The notes under the pieces: model-generated | What the model was told of the DNA's origin: nothing | Seen by the model: only the letters and a program-made list of their open reading frames with translations | The model's database searches: none | NCBI RefSeq assembly: GCF_012641185.1 | Contig: NZ_JAAXLK010000007.1 | Location: forward strand, 61,563 to 125,562 | DNA length: 64,000 nucleotides | Origin: Levilactobacillus tujiorum | Lineage (GTDB): Bacteria > Bacillota > Bacilli > Lactobacillales > Lactobacillaceae | Direction: 5' to 3' | Position numbers and translations under genes: made by a program | Part shown: piece after piece, positions 26,534 to 36,112 of the stretch | How the letters are laid out: each line of letters opens with the position of its first letter | How positions within the stretch are numbered: the first letter of the stretch is position 1

Positions 26534-28693
26534 ATGAAATTTAAAACAAGTTTACTAGGGATACTTGTTGCGATTGGCACCCTGTTTATGGGCACTGGGT
26601 TGATCGGCCATGCCGATGCTGCTTCTGATGCAAATGCCAAAATTGACGCCGACAACCTCGCTTCGGCTCAACAGAGCATGCCACAGGGATTGCCGTTGAG
26701 TGATTACTTTAAAATCGGTGATTTTAAGGGTGTTAATTCAGCGAAGATTCAAGACTCTACGAATCCGAATACTTTAGGGACTCAAGCGGTTCAACTGACT
26801 AATGGGACTAATCAAAAGGGATCAATTTGGGCCAAAGATGCCATGGCGTTTGATCTATCCAAAAATGAGAAGGCTTCCATGTGGATGTATTTTGGCGATA
26901 AGGGCGATAAAGCCGGTGACGGCATGGCCTTTGTTCTACAGAATGATGAGCGGGGGACTAAAGCGATTGCGGTAGATAAGAACGGGAACCCAGCTAGTGG
27001 TGAAACCATGGGGGTCTGGGGATATCCTGACGATTATACTTCGGAAACTGGTGGTTCTTCCAAGATCGCGAGCCAGGCGATTCAAAATAGTTGGGCGCTA
27101 GAATTCGATACATTTGTCAACAAACAAGATTACACCACGTTTTATGATCAGGAATCTGACTTTGATTTAGGGCTTTCTCACCCTCACGTTATGGCGGATT
27201 TTCCGGCAAAAAAGGATACCTATGGCCGGAAGCCAGCCGGAGTCATAGTTAATAATGCTATCCAATATTACTATGCGACGACCATGCAGAATGTGGGTAA
27301 TGCTATATCAGGTGATGACTCTAGCTTCTTATCTAATGGTGCTTGGCATCACCTGAGTTTGAATTGGGACGCTACCACGAGCACAATGACGTACACTTTT
27401 GATGATAAGGATCCAGCGACTGGTGCGCCACAGACTGGTAAGACGAAGTCACAAAAAATTTCAACCAGTGATCTTGGCGGTAAGACTACCGCGTTGTGGG
27501 GCTTTACCGGTTCAACTGGACAAAATTCAGAAGATAACCTGGTCACCTTTGAGCAGATTCCAGGACTGGTTGATAGTAGTGCTACGGGGACAGTGAATGA
27601 TCTTACCCAGAATAAAGTGATTGCAAGTGACGGCAGCGCTAATACGAATGATCGGTTGCGCCTAGATTACAAACTTAATTACAATTCTGGGAGTGCCCCT
27701 TGGACAAATATTCGTGCTCACGTAAAGGTACCAACGGGTGTAACACCAACTAAAGGGACCATTACGTATAGTGATGGGACCAGTTCGACCTTTGATGTGA
27801 GTGGCATGACGAATCAAACGATTGACGCAAAGCTTGCACAGTCGCTGACTATCAGCAAACCAGTTGCGACGGTTTCGATATACGCGACCGCAAGCAGTAC
27901 GGAGACGACGGTGCCTAGTTCAGAAGGGAATTTCTATGGAAGCAACGCGATTGCCTCGGCGAGCCTCAATGGATTTGCAGTTAACAAGTTAAAGACATCG
28001 CTGTTGTTGTCAACTTCTAATCAGATCCTTACGGCTGATCAAAATGAGGATGTCGAGGTCTCAGGGCTGACATCGTTAATCACTACTAGCCTCTTTCCAG
28101 ATAAAAACGTTGTATTACATCCTACGTTAAATGGTCAGGACTTGGATACGGTTAATGATAATGGCGGGAGCTTTACTTATACAGTTGCGGCAAGTGATTT
28201 GAAGCCAGGGGAAAATACACTAACGATGTATGCTACTAATAAATATGGCGATGTGTCTAACGATATTACCTTTCAGATTACTGTTGGGACGCTGGATTTT
28301 GGTAAGGTTTCGGCAGAAAGTACCTTTAAGCCCACAGCGTTGATTGGGACGACACAAGATGTCTTACCAGCCGATGATTGGCAAATCGATATTAACGATA
28401 CGCGGTCTGCCGGCCATCAGTGGACGCTGCAAGCCAGCACGACCCCGTTTACGACCGAGGATGGTCAGAAATTGGACGGACAGTTACAGTATCGGACGGG
28501 CAATGGGGATGAAACCTTATCGGCTGATGCGATCAACGTGGTCACACATTCGACTACGGGAGACGGGTCGACAGTCGATGTTGCTAACGGCTGGAATGCC
28601 AATTCCGGGTTGCATTTACAGGTTAATGGTGGCGCCGTCGAGGGCACTTACTCAGGTAAGGTGACCTGGACGCTGAACAACGCACCGCAATAA
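26534..28693 (+). CDS. lectin-WxL surface protein, paralogue P5
   Basis: A 719-residue secreted protein with a canonical WxL domain. Signal peptide 1-~32 (ending ADAAS), lectin domain ~45-350, Ig-like domains ~355-575, WxL domain ~580-719. Lectin residues: G128-D129-G in GDGMAFVLQND, E190-x-D192-x3-N196 (ALEFDTFVN), H218, WGFTGSTG. WxL motifs W630-T-L and W712-T-L are both perfect, unlike P2-P4. It groups with P1 and P6 by the MWMYFGD strand and FVLQND ending. Start ATG 26534 follows AAAGGAG by 11 bases. Own promoter and terminator suggest a monocistronic unit. Confidence 0.86.
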   Translation: MKFKTSLLGILVAIGTLFMGTGLIGHADAASDANAKIDADNLASAQQSMPQGLPLSDYFKIGDFKGVNSAKIQDSTNPNTLGTQAVQLTNGTNQKGSIWAKDAMAFDLSKNEKASMWMYFGDKGDKAGDGMAFVLQNDERGTKAIAVDKNGNPASGETMGVWGYPDDYTSETGGSSKIASQAIQNSWALEFDTFVNKQDYTTFYDQESDFDLGLSHPHVMADFPAKKDTYGRKPAGVIVNNAIQYYYATTMQNVGNAISGDDSSFLSNGAWHHLSLNWDATTSTMTYTFDDKDPATGAPQTGKTKSQKISTSDLGGKTTALWGFTGSTGQNSEDNLVTFEQIPGLVDSSATGTVNDLTQNKVIASDGSANTNDRLRLDYKLNYNSGSAPWTNIRAHVKVPTGVTPTKGTITYSDGTSSTFDVSGMTNQTIDAKLAQSLTISKPVATVSIYATASSTETTVPSSEGNFYGSNAIASASLNGFAVNKLKTSLLLSTSNQILTADQNEDVEVSGLTSLITTSLFPDKNVVLHPTLNGQDLDTVNDNGGSFTYTVAASDLKPGENTLTMYATNKYGDVSNDITFQITVGTLDFGKVSAESTFKPTALIGTTQDVLPADDWQIDINDTRSAGHQWTLQASTTPFTTEDGQKLDGQLQYRTGNGDETLSADAINVVTHSTTGDGSTVDVANGWNANSGLHLQVNGGAVEGTYSGKVTWTLNNAPQ

Positions 28694-28708
28694 TTGAAGA
28701 AGATACGT

Positions 28709-28744
28709 GGTCGGACTCAGAAACTAGGGGTCCGACTTTTTTTG
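28709..28744 (+). terminator. terminator after P5
   Basis: GTCGGAC and GTCCGAC arms followed by seven T. Confidence 0.88.
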
Positions 28745-29232
28745 TGCTTAATATATTGCCCGGTAAATGGACGTTACTGAATAATAATTGTGTGACGATG
28801 ATATACGTCCTTGTGCATACTTATTCATAAGAATTCATGATTGGTTACAAAGTTATAGCCTGATAAACAATGGTGGGAGAGCGCTGAGATAAAATTAGCC
28901 AATACCAGTTATATAAAGTATTCGTGCAATTGATTGCCGCCTCGAATTATTGTAATAAATCAATTTTAGCAATGGTATTGAATTTGATGGGCTAACCGAA
29001 TATAATGAATTTGATTAATAGGGGAACCAGTATAGGGGAGTCGGTATCTTGGCAAGGACCGGTAGCGTGCTGGGAAATAACCGTGCAGATCATATACTTA
29101 GCATTGTTAGTAAAGTTAACTTTCTTGTGGTTTACATAGAGGATAGCGTTGGGGAACGTTGTTCAGACTAAGTACAGAGGACGATCACGACTAGGTGATA
29201 GGTCCTTTGGTTTGCGAAGGAGTGGGTAGATT
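28745..29232 (+). promoter_or_regulatory. P6 upstream region
   Basis: No ORF seen. TATACT at 29093-29098 is the likely -10 (leader ~130 bases). The leader contains AGAGGAC-ATCAC / GTGAT-GTCCTTT (about 29176-29207), a bulged hairpin shortly before the AAGGAG ribosome site. Confidence 0.4.
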
Positions 29233-31404
29233 TTGAAGATAAGAACGCTATTTTTTAGTGTGATGGTCATTGGGTTAGGATTAATGATTTGGGGAAAAAG
29301 TCTAACGGCACAGGCGAGCATTTTTGATCCGCCAATTAAGCAAGCCTTAGATGCAGCACCACAGGGAGTGTCGGTGAACGACTACTTTTCGTTGGGAACA
29401 GTTGCTAATAATTCGGCAGTTTTGGCGAATACGCCATTTGGGGAAAATCAGGCGGTTCAGTTAACGGATAAAGCGAGTCAATTGGGGACGGTTTGGACCA
29501 ATGATTCGTCAGCGATGAGTTTGGACTCTGACGCAACGGCTTCCATGTGGATGAACTTTGGTGACCGCAATAGTAGTTCTGGAGACGGGATGGCCTTTGT
29601 TCTTCAAAATGACGGTCGCAACCTTGGCGCTAGTTCAACGAACAGCGCGGGGAAACCGTTGGGTGGTGAGACACTTGGCGTTTGGGGATCGGATCAGGAT
29701 AAGACTAAGGGCCAAGCCAGTGATGTAGCGGAGCGAGCCATTCAGAACAGTTGGGCGTTGGAATTTGATACGTATTCTAATAAAATTTCAGGTAGCGCCG
29801 CACCGGGCCTAAGTAGTTCTTTTGATGATGACCCTAACTTGGCGGCACCCTATGCCCACATTGCGTCAGGATTTCCCAGCAATCCAGCAACCTACACGAT
29901 GCACGCGACTTCGAACGGCTACTATGCAACGATGAACCATACCCAGCCGATCTACGCGGGTTCTGCCGGTTGGATGGTTGATGGGAAATGGCATCATGTT
30001 ACGCTAAAATGGCATGCGGCTGATCAGACAATGACTTATATTTATGACGATAAGGATCCTAAAACCGGCGATCCATTACCGAATCCACAGTCACGAACAG
30101 TTAGCGTTCCTAAGAAAGCGATTGATCCTGGGAATACGGGCAAGGTGCGCTGGGGGTTCACTGGATCTACTGGAACTAGATATGAACCTAACGCCGTTGT
30201 TTTCGAACAAGTTCCCGGTATCGTGAACGCGACAGCAACCGCTGATATCAAGGATGAAACGACGCAGCGTGCCGTCACGAGTGGTACGTCGGTGGGCGCT
30301 GGTCATAGCCTGCGCTTAAATTATAATTTAGCTTATACGGGTGGTAGCCAGAATTGGAAAGATATTCAGGCTCATTTGAACTTACCCGCCAATATCGATT
30401 ATACCGGTGGAACTATCACGTATGGTGACCACAGTTTGCCGGTGACGCAGTTGAGCAAAACGGACCTTCAGTCTGGCGAGGTTACCCTGCCAGTTGAGGC
30501 CTTGTCGAAGGAGAATCCGACCGCAACGATTACGCTGAATGGGGATGCTAAAGTCGGCAGTACCGGGCAATTAACCAATAAATTCATTGGTGCCAATGCC
30601 ATTACGGATGCCAGAACGCCAGACTTTACGGTGACCGCACCGTCTAAATCGAGTGCATTTCACATGACTTGGACGGGTGACAGTCAGACCGGTGAGGCAA
30701 CTGTGGGTGCTAAAGATGACGTGCCGGTCACGGCGCAGCTCAGCTATGACGATAAGAGTACCGTTGACAATAGTCAGACAGTCCTTCATCCCGTGATCAA
30801 CGGTGATCCACAGCCAATCATACCGTTAAAGACCACGGACCCGGCCGGTGCAGTTTCGTACAGTGTCCCTCAAGAAAAGCTACAGTCGGGACAGACGAAT
30901 ACGCTACAATTGTATGCTGAAGATGGTGCTGGACGGATTTCTGATAAATTAACTTATACGATTACGGTAAAATCTGGATCGTTGGATTTGTCCGTTCCGA
31001 CGGGGGCTACCTTTAGGCCAACCACGTTGACGGGGCATGAACAGCTCATTCAACCTAGCGATGATTTTAAGGTTTCGGTCAGTGATACGCGGGGCAGTGG
31101 TCACGATTGGACCCTTTATGCCAAATCAACGACATTTGCCTCACGGTTTAGAAGTATCTTACCGGCATCGCTGATCTATAAAAACGACGATGGTGTCGCT
31201 AATTTGACAGCAGGATTTGCCAAAATAGAGTCAGCGACAACGACTGGTGATAGTGCGGTGACGGATATCTCTAAGAATTGGAGTGCTAACACGGGGCTCC
31301 TACTAGATGTTCAAGGAAATGCCATCGGTGGTAGTCATGATTTGCCGGCGCTCTACGGGGGAACAATCACGTGGAGCTTCACGAATGCACCAGCAACTGA
31401 ATAA
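29233..31404 (+). CDS. lectin-WxL surface protein, paralogue P6
   Basis: A 723-residue secreted protein. Signal peptide 1-~26 (ending TAQA), lectin domain ~35-340, Ig-like domains ~345-575, WxL domain ~580-723. Lectin residues: G117-D118-G in GDGMAFVLQND, E177-x-D179-x3-N183 (ALEFDTYSN), H209, WGFTGSTG. WxL motifs W626-T-L and W714-S-F, the second preceded by an inserted HDLPALYGG loop. Most similar in layout to P1 and P5. Start is TTG 29233, 10 bases after AAGGAG, with no ATG nearby; non-ATG starts recur in this family. Confidence 0.85.
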   Translation: MKIRTLFFSVMVIGLGLMIWGKSLTAQASIFDPPIKQALDAAPQGVSVNDYFSLGTVANNSAVLANTPFGENQAVQLTDKASQLGTVWTNDSSAMSLDSDATASMWMNFGDRNSSSGDGMAFVLQNDGRNLGASSTNSAGKPLGGETLGVWGSDQDKTKGQASDVAERAIQNSWALEFDTYSNKISGSAAPGLSSSFDDDPNLAAPYAHIASGFPSNPATYTMHATSNGYYATMNHTQPIYAGSAGWMVDGKWHHVTLKWHAADQTMTYIYDDKDPKTGDPLPNPQSRTVSVPKKAIDPGNTGKVRWGFTGSTGTRYEPNAVVFEQVPGIVNATATADIKDETTQRAVTSGTSVGAGHSLRLNYNLAYTGGSQNWKDIQAHLNLPANIDYTGGTITYGDHSLPVTQLSKTDLQSGEVTLPVEALSKENPTATITLNGDAKVGSTGQLTNKFIGANAITDARTPDFTVTAPSKSSAFHMTWTGDSQTGEATVGAKDDVPVTAQLSYDDKSTVDNSQTVLHPVINGDPQPIIPLKTTDPAGAVSYSVPQEKLQSGQTNTLQLYAEDGAGRISDKLTYTITVKSGSLDLSVPTGATFRPTTLTGHEQLIQPSDDFKVSVSDTRGSGHDWTLYAKSTTFASRFRSILPASLIYKNDDGVANLTAGFAKIESATTTGDSAVTDISKNWSANTGLLLDVQGNAIGGSHDLPALYGGTITWSFTNAPATE

Positions 31405-31409
31405 AATTT

Positions 31410-31446
31410 TAAAGCCAGTCGATCAGGTGGGTCGGCTGGCTTTTCG
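31410..31446 (+). terminator. terminator after P6
   Basis: AAAGCCAGTCGA and TCGGCTGGCTTTT arms around a 9-base loop. Confidence 0.88.
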
Positions 31447-31578
31447 CTTACTCATTATTTTAGCAAAAAGGACGGAAGAAAGATACATTTATCCGCTAAA
31501 AGTGTGATATAAATATGAGGCATATCTCCCTACAAATACTATTATATCAAGTTTTATCGCCCAATTAGGTGGTTGATG

Positions 31579-31587
31579 TGGTATACT
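31579..31587 (+). promoter_or_regulatory. extended -10 of paralogue P7
   Basis: TGGTATACT with ~130 bases of leader before the P7 start; the rest of 31447-31718 shows no gene. Confidence 0.45.
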
Positions 31588-31718
31588 AATCTAATCGTAT
31601 AGTCGATACTGTTATTATTAAACATTCACTACTATAAGTGATGTTATGAAAAGGGTTGATTAGATAGCTGACGATGCTTTGTAATTGGCAGCTATCTAAT
31701 CTGGGGGAGAGAAAGCGC

Positions 31719-33938
31719 GTGATTGGAAAAGTCATCTTACTGTGGCTGAGTGGACTAATGCTGGGAGTTATGCTACTTGATCGGGTACTAACGGTTCAAG
31801 CTGATACTGATTTAAATGTGGCCTTGAGTAAGGCGCCACAGGGAATTACCCTAGCTAAATATTTTGAAGCGGGAACTGCCGAAAATAATCATGCGCAGGT
31901 TGTGGATGCGACGAATGCTCAGACCGCGGCGACTCAAGTCGTCAAATTAACGGACAATAGTCACCAAATGGGGAGTATCTGGTCGACGGAAAACAATCCG
32001 TTTGATCTCGATCATGAGCAAGTGATCTCCATGTGGTTATACTTTGGCAATCGTGGCAGTGACGCTACCGACGAGGAAAATCAACACAACAATACCGCTG
32101 GTGATGGGATGGCATTTGTCTTGCAAAATGATCCACGGGGAATTCAAGCGGTAACGTCAATGCCGGCTTGGGTCCATCAAGGTGAGAATTTGGGCACATG
32201 GGGGTTTGATCGGGGCTACAATTACGAGCACGATAATTTACTTAGTGATAAGAAGGTCTTGGAGACCGTCGCCAGCAGCGCCATTCAGCGCAGCTGGGCA
32301 TTAGAGTTCGATACGCATCTGAACACGAGTCATCTATTTGAAGACTTGAAGGGCTGGGGGGATTCCTTTGACCGGATTGGTGGGAGCGGGTCCATTCGCT
32401 TCCCGCACATTGCTGCCAACTACCCGGGAGAGCCGGATTCGTATAAGAGAAGTTGGTCCTATAGTTCCAAAACATCGGGTGAGAAGCGCTCTTATATTTC
32501 GTTGGAACATAGTGGGCTCATCGTTGGGGAGAACTTTAACTTCCTATCAGATGGAAATTGGCACCATCTGACGATTCGTTATAGACCGGAACATAATGGC
32601 AACAAGCGATTGGGAGATTTGACTTATGGCTTCAATGATCGCAACGCAGTCACAGGAGTGCCCCAGCGCGGAACGGTGCGCCACGTCATCTTGGATAAGC
32701 GTAGACTGACGGATGCTGATCATCCCCATACGACGCGCTGGGGATTTACTGGTGCGACGGGGGCAAACTACGAAAACAATTTAGTTGTGTTTGATCAGAT
32801 TCCGGATTTGGTAGACGTTTCTGCACAAGCAGAGTTGGTCAACTTATCGCAACAAAAGGTCGTTCATGAAGGCGATACGGTGAGAGAGCGTGACCAAGTG
32901 AAGCTAACGTATACCGTGGACTATCGGGACGGTAAGGCCGATTGGCATGAAGTGATTGCCAATTTAAAGCTCCCACAGCACATTCAGTATCAGAGTGGCA
33001 CGATTGCCTATGGCGGTGGTGCTCAGGCATCGGAAACCTTAACGCGTCAGGAATTGACGACGACCAGGCTGGTTAAGAAGCTTAATCAGACATTTTCTAA
33101 ATCCTACAATCAGGTGAAAATTTCACTGATCGGTAAGGTGGCTGCGGGGAACGCCCAGGTTCCAGCAACCACTAGTAGCTTCAATGGGACCGAGGCAGTC
33201 GCTGAGGCCACCGCACCAGGATTCCAGGTGGAGGCCCTTAAGTTCTTAACGCTACACCTGACCAACCCATTGACCCAAATGATTGAGCGGGATGGGCAGG
33301 TCAACATTGCTGGTCAAGTTGCGGTCCTTGAAAACGAAGACACGACGAATGATGATTTGATGGTGCATGCCGCCGTAAATGGTCGAGAAGTCCGTACACG
33401 CACCTTAGACGTTCAACGACCATTGGGAGTGGTTAATGAGCAACTAGAGGCCCAGCTCTTTACGGCCGATGCCAGCGAGTTGACGGTTTGGGTAACGGAT
33501 ACGCGGCAACATATGTCTAATAAGGTCGCCATCATGGTTTATCGCGGCCATCTCTTATTGAAGTCGGTGACCGATCAGGTTAAATTTAAGGGTCAGTTAC
33601 GGGGGCATCTGCAGCGTTTGCCGGCTCAACGACCGATTAGGCTTACCGTTGACGACACCAGAAGAAATGGGGCTGGCTGGCACGTTACCGCTATGGCAAC
33701 GCCAATGGTCCGAGCAGATCAACGCCCATTGATTGGCCAGCTCGTTTATGCGAAGGGAAGAGAGACTAAATACCTGATGCCGGATGAGGCGCAAACGTTG
33801 GTTAGCCATAAGAGTGGCTGGGTCAGGACGAGTAATTATAGCGCCACCATTAACGACCTGTTTCTCCAAGTCGGGGCGAGCGCAATCGCCGGTGACTATG
33901 CTGGCAGCATTACGTGGACCTTGCATGATGCCCCCTAA
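31719..33938 (+). CDS. lectin-WxL surface protein, paralogue P7 (divergent, basic)
   Basis: A 739-residue secreted protein, last and most divergent of the array. Signal peptide 1-~29, lectin domain ~35-365, Ig-like domains ~370-600, WxL domain ~605-739. Lectin residues are all kept: G128-D129-G, E196-x-D198-x3-N202 (ALEFDTHLN), H230, WGFTGATG. The core strand reads ISMWLYFGN with an insert (DEENQHNN) before GDGMAF. WxL motifs W654-H-V and W733-T-L. It is rich in Arg, Lys and His (LRGHLQRLPAQRPIRL, DKRRLTDADHPH) where P1-P6 are acidic and Thr/Ser/Asp-rich. Start is GTG 31719, 9 bases after GGGGAG. The codon pattern also looks more like housekeeping genes. It ends directly at the final NAP-like motif (HDAP). 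Confidence 0.84.
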   Translation: MIGKVILLWLSGLMLGVMLLDRVLTVQADTDLNVALSKAPQGITLAKYFEAGTAENNHAQVVDATNAQTAATQVVKLTDNSHQMGSIWSTENNPFDLDHEQVISMWLYFGNRGSDATDEENQHNNTAGDGMAFVLQNDPRGIQAVTSMPAWVHQGENLGTWGFDRGYNYEHDNLLSDKKVLETVASSAIQRSWALEFDTHLNTSHLFEDLKGWGDSFDRIGGSGSIRFPHIAANYPGEPDSYKRSWSYSSKTSGEKRSYISLEHSGLIVGENFNFLSDGNWHHLTIRYRPEHNGNKRLGDLTYGFNDRNAVTGVPQRGTVRHVILDKRRLTDADHPHTTRWGFTGATGANYENNLVVFDQIPDLVDVSAQAELVNLSQQKVVHEGDTVRERDQVKLTYTVDYRDGKADWHEVIANLKLPQHIQYQSGTIAYGGGAQASETLTRQELTTTRLVKKLNQTFSKSYNQVKISLIGKVAAGNAQVPATTSSFNGTEAVAEATAPGFQVEALKFLTLHLTNPLTQMIERDGQVNIAGQVAVLENEDTTNDDLMVHAAVNGREVRTRTLDVQRPLGVVNEQLEAQLFTADASELTVWVTDTRQHMSNKVAIMVYRGHLLLKSVTDQVKFKGQLRGHLQRLPAQRPIRLTVDDTRRNGAGWHVTAMATPMVRADQRPLIGQLVYAKGRETKYLMPDEAQTLVSHKSGWVRTSNYSATINDLFLQVGASAIAGDYAGSITWTLHDAP

Positions 33939-33988
33939 TAAAAAACACGTCACCGCCACGAAACGTTAATTTCGTGGCCGGCAACGTG
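33939..33988 (-). terminator. terminator for the phosphatase gene (convergent with P7)
   Basis: CACGT-CCGCCACGAAA pairs with TTTCGTGGCCGG-ACGTG; the run of A on the plus strand gives a T tract for minus-strand transcripts. It may also end P7. Confidence 0.75.
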
Positions 33989-33997
33989 AGATGTACG

Positions 33998-34456
33998 TTA
34001 AGCTAGCTGATCTAACCAGGCGGGCAGAGCGGCTGCCAGTTCCTGGTAAGTCAATTCAAATTTGTGAGTGTACCAAGGATCGTCGATGGCCTCGCCCTCG
34101 CGACCAGGCAGAATGTCGAGGCACAGCTTGACCTTAGCCGCATCTGCCGCGCTAGGCGCCATACGTTGTAGGTTGGCGACGTTAGCGTGATCCATCGTGA
34201 TAATGGTATCGGCCCAGTCGAAATCTTCCGCAGTGATTGGCCGTGAACGATGTTGGCTCGCATCTAATCCGTGGGCACGCATGGCTTTAAGCGCGCCGGG
34301 ATGGGGATGATTGCCCTCTTCTTCGGGGCTAGTGGCAACTGAGGCAACGGCGAACTGATCCGTTAGGTGGCGTTGTTCCAGTAGGTCGTTAAAGATAGCC
34401 TCAGCCATTGGCGATCGACAAATGTTACCTAGGCAAACAAAGAGCACGTGTTGCAT
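33998..34456 (-). CDS. low-molecular-weight protein-tyrosine phosphatase
   Basis: A 152-residue cytosolic phosphatase. The P-loop VCLGNICRSPMAEA at the N-terminus has the nucleophile Cys8 and Arg14 of the C-x5-R-S signature, and DDPW near residue 124 supplies the general acid. Such enzymes reverse protein-tyrosine phosphorylation, in Gram-positives often linked to capsule/exopolysaccharide control, but no kinase or polysaccharide genes adjoin it, so the target is open. AGGAGG precedes the ATG. It is convergent with P7 and divergent from lemA. Confidence 0.92.
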   Translation of the reverse strand: MQHVLFVCLGNICRSPMAEAIFNDLLEQRHLTDQFAVASVATSPEEEGNHPHPGALKAMRAHGLDASQHRSRPITAEDFDWADTIITMDHANVANLQRMAPSAADAAKVKLCLDILPGREGEAIDDPWYTHKFELTYQELAAALPAWLDQLA

Positions 34457-34495
34457 GGGAAACCTCCTAATTATTGGTTAAGCCAGGGTTACTTA

Positions 34496-34525
34496 TTGGA
34501 GTCTGGTTTTACCTTTTGTTATGAT
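34496..34525 (+). promoter_or_regulatory. lemA-htpX promoter
   Basis: TTGGAG (34496-34501), 18-base spacer, TATGAT (34520-34525). Confidence 0.55.
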
Positions 34526-34560
34526 GAGTGTACCAGAAAAATTGAGAAGGAGTGATAGTA

Positions 34561-35139
34561 ATGCCTTGGATTATCTTGATTATCGTGTTAGCAATCTTGG
34601 TCATTTGGTACGTGAGTGCGTACAACGGCCTGATTAAAACCCGGACGTACGTCCAAGAATCTTGGAGTCAGATTGACGTTCAGCTCAAGCGGCGAAATGA
34701 TTTGATTCCTAACCTGGTCTCTACGACGAAAGGGTACGCTAACTACGAGCAAGGAACGTTGAAAAAGGTTGTGGAATTGCGTAATCAGTTGACCGCAATC
34801 CCAGCCGATGACCATCAACAAACGATGGCGGTGTCCAACGAATTGTCGACGACGTTACGGTCGTTGTTCGCGTTGTCCGAAAATTATCCAGATCTGAAAG
34901 CCAACACCCAGTTCAAAGAGTTAATGGAAGAACTGACCAATACGGAGAACAAGATTGCTTATTCACGGCAGTTGTATAACAGTTCTGTTGCTAACTTGAC
35001 GGTTAAGATTCAGTCTTTCCCAAGTAACATTGTCGCCAAAATCCATCATTTTCAGGAAAACGAGTACTTGCAAGTTCCTGAAGAGGAGAAGACGACTCCT
35101 AAAGTTAATTTTGATGATTTTAATCAATCCGATAAGTAG
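34561..35139 (+). CDS. lemA: LemA family protein
   Basis: A 192-residue membrane protein with one N-terminal helix (residues 2-22) and a helical body. The start [33 protein letters not shown] is the hallmark of LemA. Function is not well defined; in many bacteria the gene is paired with a membrane metalloprotease, as here with htpX 8 bases downstream, so the two likely form a membrane quality-control operon. ATG 34561 chosen because GAAGGAG lies 8 bases upstream; a GTG three codons earlier overlaps that site. Confidence 0.93.
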   Translation: MPWIILIIVLAILVIWYVSAYNGLIKTRTYVQESWSQIDVQLKRRNDLIPNLVSTTKGYANYEQGTLKKVVELRNQLTAIPADDHQQTMAVSNELSTTLRSLFALSENYPDLKANTQFKELMEELTNTENKIAYSRQLYNSSVANLTVKIQSFPSNIVAKIHHFQENEYLQVPEEEKTTPKVNFDDFNQSDK

Positions 35140-35147
35140 GCGATCAG

Positions 35148-36041
35148 ATGTTATATGACCAAATAGCCATGAACAAACGGCGAACGGGTTACGTCATGTT
35201 TGGCTTTGGCCTGCTCGTCTTAGTCATTGGTGCAGCATTAGGCTATCTTTTCTGGAGTAACTGGCAGTCGGGCGCGGTGATCGCCTTTGTCGTGGCCCTG
35301 GTTTATATGTTGATTATGATTAGTCAGTCGACGAACGTGGTCATGAGTATGAACCACGCCAGGGAAATCACGGATGTCAGTCAGGCACCACAGCTCTGGC
35401 ACATGATTGAAGATATGGCATTAGTCGGCAAGGTGCCGATGCCGCGGGTCTTCATTATTGATGATCCCAGTCCTAACGCTTTCGCCACGGGCAACAGTCC
35501 CGAAAAGTCGGCGGTAGCAGTGACAACCGGCATCTTACAACGACTAAACCGTGAAGAACTCGAGGGCGTCATTGGCCATGAGATCTCGCACGTTCGCAAT
35601 TATGATATTCGACTACAGACGATCGCGTTGGCTCTTTCCGCTGCCATCGGGATGCTGGTGAACTTTGCCAGCAACTGGTTATGGTGGGGTGGAGGTCGCC
35701 GGCGTGATGACGACCGTGATTCTGCGGGCAATGCCATTGCCTTAGTTATTTCGATCGTCTTGATCATTCTGGCCCCGCTAGCTGCTAGCATTGCCCAAAT
35801 GGCATTGTCGCGTAATCGCGAATATTTGGCGGATGCCTCTAGCGTTGAGCTGACGCGTAATCCGCAAGGGTTGATTAATGCGTTGCGTAAGATTGATGAC
35901 AGTGAACCGATGGAAGCTGCGGACCCCAACAGTTCGGCCTTGTATATTGGCGATCCCTTTAAAAACAAACATCGACTAGGGGATTTATTTGCGACGCATC
36001 CCCCAATCGCTGACCGAATTGCCCGCCTCGAAAAAATGTGA
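35148..36041 (+). CDS. htpX: membrane zinc metalloprotease HtpX
   Basis: A 297-residue M48 peptidase of membrane quality control. Two N-terminal helices (~15-35, ~40-58), then the zinc motif H144-E-I-S-H148 in [13 protein letters not shown], two more hydrophobic segments (~163-180, ~195-220), and the third ligand region [14 protein letters not shown]. It degrades misfolded membrane proteins in other bacteria and is usually heat- or envelope-stress-linked. The ATG lies 8 bases after lemA with a weak ribosome site, so translation may be coupled. HEISH replaces the more common HELSH, with the catalytic residues intact. Confidence 0.95.
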   Translation: MLYDQIAMNKRRTGYVMFGFGLLVLVIGAALGYLFWSNWQSGAVIAFVVALVYMLIMISQSTNVVMSMNHAREITDVSQAPQLWHMIEDMALVGKVPMPRVFIIDDPSPNAFATGNSPEKSAVAVTTGILQRLNREELEGVIGHEISHVRNYDIRLQTIALALSAAIGMLVNFASNWLWWGGGRRRDDDRDSAGNAIALVISIVLIILAPLAASIAQMALSRNREYLADASSVELTRNPQGLINALRKIDDSEPMEAADPNSSALYIGDPFKNKHRLGDLFATHPPIADRIARLEKM

Positions 36042-36112
36042 AATAAGTAGCGGTTTTCACACCAGTTTCGTAGTACAATTAACGATGAGACTAGGGGAAA
36101 GAGTGTAAGAAT

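Noticed and set aside
14899..33938. The tandem lectin genes as a phage tail or CRISPR-like repeat array
   Set aside because: Each unit is a complete gene with signal peptide and WxL domain; no phage genes or short regular repeats are present.
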